The notes under the pieces: generated by a model | What the model was told of the DNA's origin: nothing | The model's database searches: none | The model's input: only the letters and a program-made list of their open reading frames with translations | Shown: positions 1 to 9,960 of the stretch, in pieces | Layout: each line of letters starts with the position of its first letter | Position numbering within the stretch: the first letter of the stretch is position 1 | Program-made: the position numbers and the translations under genes | Assembly (NCBI GenBank): GCA_963931865.1 | Contig: OZ007512.1 | Location: 13,322,612-13,386,611, forward strand | DNA from: Axinella damicornis | Taxonomy: Eukaryota > Porifera > Demospongiae > Axinellida > Axinellidae | Length of the DNA: 64,000 nt | Direction of reading: 5' to 3'

Positions 1-348
1 TTGTATCTCAACCACCAAGATGAGTTTCAGCACAATTATTATTATGTGGTTGTGTCACTGCATCATAACGATCACGGCGGTGCAGTCAGAATCTTTGTAG
101 GCCATTCCGAAGTAGTCAAACGTTTATTATTTACATTATTTACGCGGCACAATTTTCCCCTACCGGGAGTGTAACGAGGTAGACAGATGTTTGTTCTAAC
201 AGTGGTAACCGTGGTTGCAGACAACCTGAGGAGACAATGGTTATATGAGACATTCATTTTCGGTACCACAAACTGCACTTCACAGTTGTGGTTGGAGCAC
301 TTAATCCCCCTTGATGGCAGATGGTCCAATCCTATGGTATTTAAGTTC
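1..348. other. Left flank of the duplicated segment, intronic
   Basis: No gene is visible here. A ~140-bp segment beginning at 183 is repeated at 369 (about 90% alike, period ~186 bp); the second duplication unit has only one copy of it, beginning near 17471. By position this stretch probably lies in an intron of the upstream ZGRF1-like copy whose last exons are at 9961-12843. Confidence 0.5.
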
Positions 349-1194
349 TTTCTACCATTCGAGGTAGACAGATGTTTGTTCTAACATAGTGGTTACCGTG
401 GTTGCAGACAACTTGGGGAGACAATGGTTATATGAAACATTCATTTCCATACCACAAACTACACTTCACAGTTGTGGTTGGAACACCCCCTTGATGGCAG
501 ATGGTAATTCCCTCAGATTTCTCAGTGCTAAGATCTGCAGGATATGGTTGTAAGATCATCTGGGTGCTTCCTGCCTTACATGGAATTTTGCTAAGTCCAT
601 GCAGGTTTCTGTTGCTATGACAACAACTATCCCCTCCCATTTTCCCATTGAAGCCCATACATTACCTCTACTGGAGGTGCCTCCAGTGGAAAAATTCTAG
701 GATTTGTATGGGCTTCAATGGAGTAACTTATCATGATCCTGAATTTGGCATTGTATTCTATAACTGTGAGAGAACAATATGTCCAGATACATCCGACTCT
801 CTTTCTAACGATTGGCCGTCTACCAGGATGAATTTCACGGAGTGCAAAACTCATTACTGAATTGTCAAATTTACTTGCTGTTAGGTACCTTCTTGGTTAC
901 CTGTTACCATGGATAAGTACATGCAAGCAGGTTAAGCAGCTGGTGTGTCTGTCTGTCCTAACTTACGTATAGCAGGTGATAATGACTTCGTAAGTGGTAT
1001 TGGCAACAAAAAATAGCAAAAACAGGTGATAGAAGTCAAGGCCGTTCTGACATTAGCTCCACCATTGCATCGCTACTGGCTCATTCAAGCAGGAAATGTA
1101 CTGTATCTTGGAACTTCATGATTCAAGAAAATAGTGCATTTGACAGACACTATGACTATTGAGGGGTTACCAAGGGCCTGGAGAAGGCAGAGCC

Positions 1195-1428
1195 TATTTA
1201 AACCAGGTCCCCCGGGACCGACGGCTTTACATGCCCTCCGGAGGAGGATGCGGTGTGAACTACTTCAGGTGAAAACACCTTCAAGAACACACCTACATTT
1301 TAGGGTAGAGCTGAGTCCACCACTCCTAGGAGAGAAAGAAAATCTCCTATGGGATGGTGGAGCTCGGACCAGCAACCTTGCGATTAGCAGTCGAATGCTT
1401 TAACCACTCGGCCATCATGCACCAGCCA
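1195..1428 (-). mobile_element. tRNA-Ser-derived SINE, unit 1 copy
   Basis: Read on the minus strand, 1425 to about 1340 resembles the 5' two thirds of tRNA-Ser(GCT): A-box GGCCGAGTGGTTAAAGCATT, anticodon-loop-like GACTGCTAAT, then a decayed B-box. There is no paired acceptor stem, so it is not a functional tRNA. The tail (GTAGAGCTGAGT-like and a hairpin AGGTGAAAACACCT) is shared with copies at 18300-18515 and 51815-52195. Confidence 0.7.
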
Positions 1429-2730
1429 CATCGTGTAATTTCATGTGTTTAAGTGGTACATGCACTTGGCACAGGCATACAATGGTTGAATTTATGGAAA
1501 ATGAAATGGAATGAAATGGAATGACGGGTGATTAAACAGGCCTTCTCAGAGGAGGTAGCATTATGCTGTTGTGGCAATTGCCTCCATGTGCATAGCTAGC
1601 TAATGCATAGACTTACTCTCGCGAGAAGATTCTGCATCTATAGTAAACAATCAAGACATGACGTGTACATAGTTGCTTCGCTCACTGTTAATACATTGTT
1701 GTTTTGTGCCGTGTGTGGTGGCTGTATCATGCTACCTCACTACTCTTAAGAGCGTAGGTACGATGGACAATACACTAGTTATGTAAGTAGTGCATTGTCC
1801 TTATGCCAGTATATACCTGTACCTGGCCTCGTTCCAAGCTTTATGCATATTGCCACGCCCACTTCCGCTGCTTCCATCATGACTGACTGGAGCACTTGGA
1901 ATACAACGGCAAACACGTCTATAATGCAACAGAAGCACACACCAGATAATGTCATTTCTCATCCAAATGACTGTAACTTGTACCTAGCTATCATGTCATG
2001 ATGACAGATGGTCCAATGGGTATGCCGATACACAGGCACTCCAGACATGGCAACATTCTCCAATCACCATCACCCTGGAACCAACCATCAGATTCCTTTA
2101 ATCACTCTTTTTGGTCACGTACGTGCTACACAGAGGGTGGGGGGAATTATGATGGTAGCTGCACATAAAATCTGCCGAAAGTCACAGTCCGAAACTCTGT
2201 TAACTTTCTCGACAGGCCGGTAGAACGTGCCCAAAGAATACCAAACCACCACACACTCATTCAAGATATGGGTACCACAGAACTTCAGGCAAGTCAAAAA
2301 CAAGTGCTCCTGTCCCAATTTGCTTAGCGCAGACAGGCTGTGGTGGCATGTCCCCAAAGAAAATCACCCCGCTGCACACTCCTTTGAGGCACAGGCTCAC
2401 ACCACAATCTTATCTTTGAAAGAAGGAGCACTCTCTAACAGCCAGCTGTACTACAGCTACCTGTACTTATAGTTTACGTGTGTGCGAAGTCCAGCTGCTA
2501 TTGTTCCTTCCCATTCCATTCCATTCCATTCCATTAATTTAACGTTCCATAGATTCGGGTATGCCTGAGAGGACTTCCTGATATGAAGGTGTGCAGTAAC
2601 AGCGTCTGTACCACATCTGAGGGAAGCCAGTCCAGAACTAGCAGTACACATGTTCAGTGGTTAAGAGATATGGTTAAGAGGTATTTCTTAGAACTACCAC
2701 AGCATGATATCAGCAGGTTTCATGAGTGGA

Positions 2731-2738
2731 TATAAAAG
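2731..2738 (+). promoter_or_regulatory. Probable TATA box of receptor gene 1
   Basis: TATAAAAG sits in a block conserved in unit 2 (19087-19094, TATAAGAG). A start of transcription about 30 bases downstream, near 2760, would give a 5' UTR interrupted by the intron proposed at 2904-3419. Inferred from sequence only. Confidence 0.55.
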
Positions 2739-2903
2739 GCACTCCCTTGCTGCTCAGTCTCAGTACTTATTGTACTGCTCTCGTGCAAAGTGAACACTAC
2801 GTACAATTGGAACTGGTTTCGAACCAGCACTGCACGCTGCACCCTGAACTGCTGCGTGCTGTTCAGCAAGAGTTTGAGTGAGAATTTTGAAGCTTCAAAA
2901 TAA

Positions 2904-3419
2904 GTAAGTTGCAATCCAATTGAGTTAATAACTTGTAGGTTTATTGCATGTAAGAAACTATGTAAGTGACGTAAGTGATAATCAACCTGTGTGCAGTCAT
3001 TGCAGTAGTACGGATTTTAATTATCTGCAATCATGAACTGCTAGCAAGTTGGTTGTGCAAGGTATTGCATGAGTACTGGTTACTACGTATGGTTGCTCAC
3101 TGTTGATCTGTACCCGTAGCAAGTTAGCTATACTTGTTAATTCTCAGAAAATTGTGGAGTACTTTAGGAAATTATTTCAACGGACTGTAATGTTATAGCT
3201 GCAATAATTATGTGGTGAGCTATACTTTAGTCTGCATACTGCATAGTCTCGGCCCCAGACCCAATTGTGACGGATAAGTAAATAATGTGTTCCTTCAAAG
3301 AGCAGTGTAATTATGACATACCGGTAGTCATAATTGATTGGGTGTGCGGTGGTGCACTGGTAGAGTGATAGTTCTGTGCCCATTGGTTATTTAGTATAAT
3401 GTTCATATCTCCCAACCAG
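2904..3419 (+). other. Probable 5' UTR intron of receptor gene 1
   Basis: A strong donor (AATAA|GTAAGTT) at 2904 and an acceptor (CATATCTCCCAACCAG) ending at 3419 are both conserved in unit 2 (donor 19283, acceptor end 19995), although the sequence between them has diverged. Splicing would place the ATG 14 bases into the second exon. Inside, 3344-3370 is a fragment of the foldback element seen complete at 44651-44801. Confidence 0.5.
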
Positions 3420-3433
3420 CCACTCTTGTCACA

Positions 3434-6400
3434 ATGGCATCCCATCACCAGGGAATGCTCACCCTGGTCCTGACAGTGACCCTAGCAGTGCTCCCTTCCT
3501 CTGGAACCATTCTCACTGTCACACCAAGCTCCTCTAACATCTCATGTCCCACTGAGAACACCTGCCTCACCCTCTCCGAGTACGCACGAAACCATGCAAA
3601 GTACTTCAATCAGTCAAACATCACTCTACAATTCCTCCCGGGTAATCACACTCTCGATGTGAACCTTACAATAACAAGCACTCAGACTCAGTATCTGGAA
3701 ATCCTTGGAAGCACAACATCTCTATCAGCACCGAGTACTGTTACATGCAGCGGCAATGCTGTGTTTGAATTCAGGGACATTTCAGAGGTGAGAGTTAGTG
3801 ATATGACGTTTATTTCTTGTGCAAGAGGTTACTCAGTTAGCTCGGCAGATTATCAAGAAATCTTCCAATATCGTTCAGTCCAGCTCCACTATTCAATTCG
3901 ATTTTGGTCAGTCCAGCTCGTTGAAGTCACCAACTGTGTATTCCGTGAAAGCTTTGGCACTGCAGTCGGGATAGTGAACAGTACTGCATTAGTAAGCAGG
4001 AACAATACCTTTTCCAGCAACTGTAGAAAATGCTCAGGTGGATGTAGACGAAATAATATATGTTTGGGAGGTGGGATCTATGTTGAGAGAAGTAATGTGA
4101 CATTCCACGATAACAACGTTTTCCATGGGAACTCAGCTGAAAGAGGTGGTGGAGTATATGCAGTGGACAGTAAAGTGACATTCCACAATAACAACACTCT
4201 CCATGGGAACTCAGCTAGTCGTGGTTGTGGAGTATATGCATGGCACAGTGATGTGACATTCCACAATAACAACACTCTCCATGGGAACTCAGCTATATAT
4301 GGTGGTGGTGGAGTATATGCACGGCACAGTGATGTGACATTCCACAATAACAACACTCTCAATGGGAACTCAGGTAAAGATTATGGTGGTGGAGTATATG
4401 CATACAGCAGTGATCTGACATTCCGCAATAACAACATTCTCCATGGGAACTCAGCTATATATGGTGGTGGTGGAGTATATGCACGGCACAGTGATGTTAC
4501 ATTCCACAATAACAACACTCTCCATGGGAACTCAGCTGGATATGGTGGTGGAGTATATGCACGGCACAGTGATGTGACATTCCACAATAACAACACTCTC
4601 CATGGGAACTCAGGTAAAGGTTATGGTGGTGGAGTATATGCATACAGCAGTGATCTGACATTCCGCAATAACAACATTCTCCATGGGAACTCAGCTATAT
4701 ATGGTGGTGGTGGAGTATATGCACGGCACAGTGATGGTATACATTCCACAATAACAACACTCTCCATGGGAACTCAGGTAAAGGTTATGGTGGTGGAGTA
4801 TATGCATACAGCAGTGATCTGACATTCCGCAATAACAACATTCTCCATAGGAACTCAGCTGGCATTGATGGTGGTGGAGTATATGCACAGGAGTACAGTC
4901 ACGTGAGGTTTAGTGGCACTGGTACATTGAGAGACAACACAGCATATTATGGAGGAGGGATCTTCTCATCTGATAGTACCATTAACATCAGTGGCAACAG
5001 TGACATCACAGTCAGAAACAACACGGCTCAAAGAGATGGAGGAGGAATCTTCCTCTCATGGAGGAGTACCATTAACATCAATAATACCAGTGACATCACA
5101 GTGAAAAACAACAAGGCTGAAAGTAATGGAGGAGGAATCTATACAACATACAGTAACATTCACATTAGTGGCAGCACAAAGGTCCAGAACAACAAGGCAC
5201 GACAGGATGGAGGAGGAATGTTCCTCTCACGGAGGAGTACCATTAACATTAGTAATACCAGTGACATCACAGTGAAAAACAACAAGGCTAAAAGAAATGG
5301 AGGAGGAATCTATACAACAGACAGTACCATTGACATTAGTGGCAGCACAAAGGTCCAGTACAACAAGGCACGACAAGATGGAGGAGGAATCTATACGACA
5401 GACAGTAACATTCACATTAGTGGCAGCACAACAGTCCAGAACAACAAGGCACGACAAGATGGAGGAGGAATCTACCTGAGCAGGACTCACCTGATATTTG
5501 CTGGATTCAGCAAATTCACTACTAACTCAGCTTGGCAAGGAGGTGGGATATATGCTGCAGCCAGTAGCACTGTTGACCTTAATGGAATCAATACTTTCAT
5601 CACCAACAGAGCAGATGACAGTGGTGGTGGGATCTGGGTGGATAATGGTTTTTTAATACTAGATGGGAGCAACTATTTTGAGGAGTGCACTGCACGCTAT
5701 GAAGGAGGGGGAATATTCACATCTGCTGCCACTGTTACTCTACCAGGAAACAACACATTCCTGTCCAACTCAGCAACACTGAGAGGTGGGGGAATCAGTG
5801 CACGCTGGAGTAACTTCTCTTTCACCAAAAGCAGCAACTTTAGCAAAAACACAGCAGAAACAGATGGAGCAATCTTTACTGACAACAGCACCTTGGATTT
5901 CGGTTGCCTCAACTCCGTTGAAAGTAACTCTGCTGACATTGGTGGAGGAATTTATATGCGTAATAGTTCCTTTCACTTCTTGGGAAACAGCTCTTTCATC
6001 CTGAACCGTGCCACAAGAGATGGGGGAGCAATCTATGCTATAGAAAATGGCATAATTTATCTCAGTGGTTCCAACAGCTTCCAAGGAAATACAGCTGAAG
6101 AGAGAGGAGGAGGAATTTTCATGAAAGATAGCAGACTTGCATCATGGACAAGGAACACTTCCACCAGCAATGCCGCAAGGGTCATGAATATACCCCGATA
6201 CTCTGAATTTTGCAGGAACACAGCAATGACGGGTGGAGGACTGTACTCCATTGATAGTAGCTTGGAATTTCCTGAAACATATACACTCAATTTCACTGCT
6301 AATGTGGCCACAGATGCAGGGGGAGGTTTTGCCACTATTGGCAGTACTGTCAACATATCTGGGTCCTTGGATTTTGAAGCCAACTCGGCAATGAGCGGAG

Positions 6401-9150
6401 GAGGAATGTATACAGAAAGCACCAAAGTCGACTTGAGTGGATGGAACTATTTTAGTCAAAACCATGCACACCATGAAGGAGGAGCACTTTATACACGAGC
6501 TAGCAAAGTGAACCTCAGTGGTGCTGACTGCTTTGTAAGCAATTCTGCAGCAATGAGAGGTGGATCAATCTCTGCAATATGCACCAATCTCTGTTTCAGT
6601 GGTACCACTGCAGTTCACAGGTCAACCAGCCAGCAGGGAGGTGCAATCCATGTGGTGGCCAGTTCCATCATCTTTGAGTGTGCAACTGAGCTTCAGAACA
6701 ATGCTGCACAATATGGTGGTGCAATATTCTTAGAGAACAGCACTGCTGGTTTTGGCAAACCTTCTTGTAGAGAATACCTGGGAAGTCACGTTACACCCGA
6801 ACCTGGCAGCAGTTTCATCAACAACACAGCTGCCCTCCGGGGAGGCGCAATGCATCTGGACCACCATTCTAGCATCAGGTTCCACCCGTCTGCCAGTGCA
6901 CTGTTTAATTATAACAATGCTACAGAATATGGTGGAGCAATTTTTGTCGTTGACACAGTTGGCCGAAACACATGCCCTCCAGTTATGCGTCTGCCATCAC
7001 GAAATGAGTGCTTTTTTCATTTGATTACAAATGAAATGTCTCAGACGAGAAGGATCAATCTAACCTTTGAAGGCAACACTGCAGGAGAAAGTGGGAGTGT
7101 TCTGTATGGCGGCATGCTGAACAAGTGCTACTACAGCTATTCAGAAGACTATACCGACACTGTGGACCTCTTCAATAGATCCATCATACATGAAACTTAC
7201 ACTGGTGAAACTGCTGCTATTTCTTCTGATCCAAGGATGTGCTTCTGCTCTGAAGGTGGATCACCTCAATGTGAGCACAAAGTGCAGAATGAAGATCGAT
7301 TCCCTGGACAGAAATTGAATGTGTCAATGATGGCAATTGATCAAACAAACACACCAGTTCACACACATATCCACAGTGACCTGATTTCAGCTGAGAAGCA
7401 CAATTCAAGGGTGTGTGAAAGTTTTTCAGAGGAGAGAGAGGGATTCTGCACCAACAGAAGTTACACCATCACATCACCAAGGACTACTAGCGAGCTTTTG
7501 CTCTACCCGACCACTGCCTCTGGCAACCCAATTCCAGCTGTTCTGAATGTTACGTTTCAGGACTGCCCAATAGGTTTTGAGCAATCCAATTCCACCTATG
7601 AATGCATCTGTGATCACAGACTTCAGAGATTCACAAACACATGCGACATAGAGACCCAAACGTTGCTGCGAACTGGAAGATTGAACGGCACCTTTTGGGT
7701 GAATGCATCTTTCAGCAATGAAACACTAGATGGCTATATCCATCACACTCAGTGTCCTCTCAACTACTGCACTAGACAGCAGAGTTTTATCAACCTGAAC
7801 AATCCTGACGAGCAATGTGACTTCAGCCATGCTGGCTTGCTCTGTGGAAAGTGTAAGGAGAATTTCAGCCTCATTCTGGGCAGCTTCCGGTGTGAAGAGT
7901 GCAGCAGTAAATACCTAGCTCTTCTGATACCATTCGCATTAGCTGGAGTGGCTTTGGTGATCCTGCTTTTCCTCTTGAAACTGACAGTAGCTACTGGGAC
8001 ACTGCATGGCCTGATATTCTATGCCAACATCGTTGCTGCAAACCATCACATCTTCTTCCCACCTGACACCCACATCCTAGCTACGATTTTTATATCTTGG
8101 CTGAACTTAGACCTTGGTATTGAGACCTGTTTCTACAATGGGATGGATGCTTACAGCAAATCATGGCTGCAGATTGTGTTCCCCCTCTACATTTGGGGGA
8201 TAGTGGGATTCTTGATTTACATCAGCAAGCGATCTCAGCGTGTGACACGGCTACTTGGAACCAACCCAGTGGCAGCCCTGGACACCCTCTTCCTACTGTC
8301 GTACACAAAACTTCTGCACACCATCATTACCGCACTCTCTCTCACTACCCTTCATTATCCTCAGAGGGACAGCATTGTGTGGCTCTATGATGCAAGCGTT
8401 CCCCTACCGAAATTGATCCCATTTTTTATAGCAGCACTGATATTTTTGGTCTTCCTCTTCCTCCCTTACACTCTGCTCCTCCTCCTGGGTCAGTGGGTTT
8501 GGACTAAATCTGACAGCAAGTTGGTAAAATCCTGCTCAGGAAAGTGTCCGAGGCTGAAACTCGGTCTGAAAGCAATCCTGGATCCCTACCATGCACCCTA
8601 CAAGCCTGAACACTGCTACTGGACTGGGCTGCTTCTTCTGCTTCGCTGTCTTCTGCTTCTGGTCTCTGCCTTCAATATCAGCGGGGAAAAGGACAGTGTC
8701 AACCTTCTAGCCATTTTGTTAACTGTTGGTGTAGCTTTGGCTGTGTTGGTGCTATCCGGGAGGGTGTACAAAAGCTGGTACCTGAATGCTCTTGAGCTAT
8801 CATTTCTTCTGAACCTCGGCATGCTTACTGCTGCTACCTACCACGTGAGGCTGGTCAGTGGAGACCAGGCTACTCTCGCATACATCTCTGTAGTTGTAGC
8901 ATTCCTGACCTTTGTTGGGATCATTACTTACCACATTAACCTGCGAATGAAATGGAAACTCCAACACCTCCCTCGCTGCTTCAGAATGATCAGAAAGAAT
9001 CGAGGCGGTGAGAACAAGATCGTTAATGACAACCCTAATGCTCAGAATCTTCAGCAAGAGAACCGACCCCGGGCTCCAACCACAACGGTCGTTGATCTCC
9101 GTTCTCCTCTAGATCTGATCGATGCTGATCGCGACGAGATTGATAAATGA
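3434..9150 (+). CDS. PMP-repeat beta-helix, multi-pass membrane protein (copy 1, 2-base frameshift)
   Basis: Receptor-like surface protein, paralogue of 20010-25907. ATG at 3434 in good context (CACAATGG) starts a signal peptide (hydrophobic [17 protein letters not shown]). Then follow ten ~26-residue repeats (about 4078-4900; core NNNTLHGNS and GGGVYA), longer GGGI(Y/F)-type beta-helix repeats to about 6960, a Cys-rich juxtamembrane part and about eight to ten hydrophobic segments (7912-8935) with a polar C-terminal tail. The frame is broken once: near 4735-4740 the repeat unit carries two extra bases, so one frame runs 3434-4822 and the other to 9150. From 4741 on the second frame reads through the repeats without a stop, so apart from this lesion the gene is intact. 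It may be a young pseudogene, a polymorphism or an assembly error in the repeats. The ligand and function are unknown. Confidence 0.8.
4078..4900 (+). repeat. In-frame ~78-bp tandem repeats, copy 1 ectodomain
   Basis: About ten units encode [20 protein letters not shown] with short variable linkers before GGG. Three higher-order blocks (starting near 4345, 4573 and 4740) are nearly the same, showing recent internal amplification. Each unit carries an NNT N-glycosylation sequon. Confidence 0.9.
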
Positions 9151-9451
9151 AACAGCAAAAGCTGCTGTTGACTCAAAAAACGTACTTTGCTTATCCTGCA
9201 CATTTGATAATTCTGTATACTTTTTTTTGGTGCGATAGAAATTTCCATAATTATAAGAACTGGGTTGACATCTGAGTTTAAGGTTGATTGTGTATGTCTG
9301 CAAGCTATTCTGTGATGAACGATGTAAGCATCACTGTCAACTTAAATCACAGTTTGACACTGCTACCCCACTAGCTCCCCCCTTAAGGATTCCCTGACGT
9401 TTTCAGTCTGGGAACGTCAGTCGCTCGTAGAGAGTTCGGAGTGGTAGTACT
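6531..9451 (+). other. Probable gene-conversion tract (with 23288-26208)
   Basis: Aligned with unit 2 at a constant offset of 16757 bases, this tract shows only about five substitutions and no indels in 2.9 kb. The ~225 bases just upstream differ at about a dozen positions, and the sequence just downstream no longer aligns. It covers the last beta-helix repeats, the membrane domain, the stop codon and 300 bases of 3' flank. Confidence 0.75.
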
Positions 9452-9549
9452 TAATTCTGCTTGTGCAATTTGCAGTACTACTGGTACTTACTTAATGAGC
9501 CCTGGGACTGAGGCTAGTGGAGGTGGATGTTCGTGTGTATGTATTTGAT

Positions 9550-9642
9550 AACCTTGTTCCCAGGCTCCTCCCCAGCTTTTTGTCGCCGTTTTATGAACAG
9601 TATGCGACAAACAAGCTGGGGAAGAGCCTGGGAATGAGGCTA
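9550..9642. mobile_element. TAGCCTCG-family foldback element (MITE)
   Basis: Inverted termini CCTTGTTCCCAGGC and GCCTGGGAATGAGGCTA flank an inner inverted repeat CCCAGCTTTTTGTCGC / GCGACAAACAAGCTGGG. The orthologous insertion in unit 2 is 26889-26981. It is one of more than 20 members in this window. Confidence 0.75.
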
Positions 9643-9819
9643 CGATTTGACTTTGAACTTGCATGACGTACATTCAGTAAACAAGTGGAGCACCCTGGTA
9701 CACTGCTTTGAGGAAGAGCTATATAATCTATCAAATGTGTGCGCCGACTCAGAAATTGAATTGAATCCGTCACTATTTGCATGATGCGTTGAATAGCTGT
9801 CGTCATGTGTCCCACCTCT

Positions 9820-9950
9820 CTCCTTCTCCCTCCAACCTCCGGCCACTCTCTCCTCCTCCCTTCCACCCTTCCACCTCCCCTCCTCCTTTCCACGTCCCCT
9901 CTCTCCTCCCTCCTCCCTTCCACCCTTCCACCTCCCCTCTCTCCTCCTTC
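9820..9950 (+). repeat. CT-rich tract before helicase exon
   Basis: Pyrimidine-only stretch (CTCC, TTCCACC repeats) ending ten bases before the 3' splice site at 9960. The unit 2 counterpart is 27165-27505 and is longer. Confidence 0.8.
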
Positions 9951-9960
9951 ATGCACACAG

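Noticed and set aside
1345..1425. Functional tRNA-Ser gene
   Set aside because: A-box and anticodon-like loop are present, but there is no paired acceptor stem and the T arm is decayed; four dispersed copies share a non-tRNA tail, so it is a SINE.
3434..9150. Bacterial contamination (chlamydial polymorphic membrane protein)
   Set aside because: The repeats resemble PMPs, but the protein ends in a eukaryote-type multi-pass domain, lacks an autotransporter barrel, and lies among spliced metazoan genes with a 5' UTR intron.
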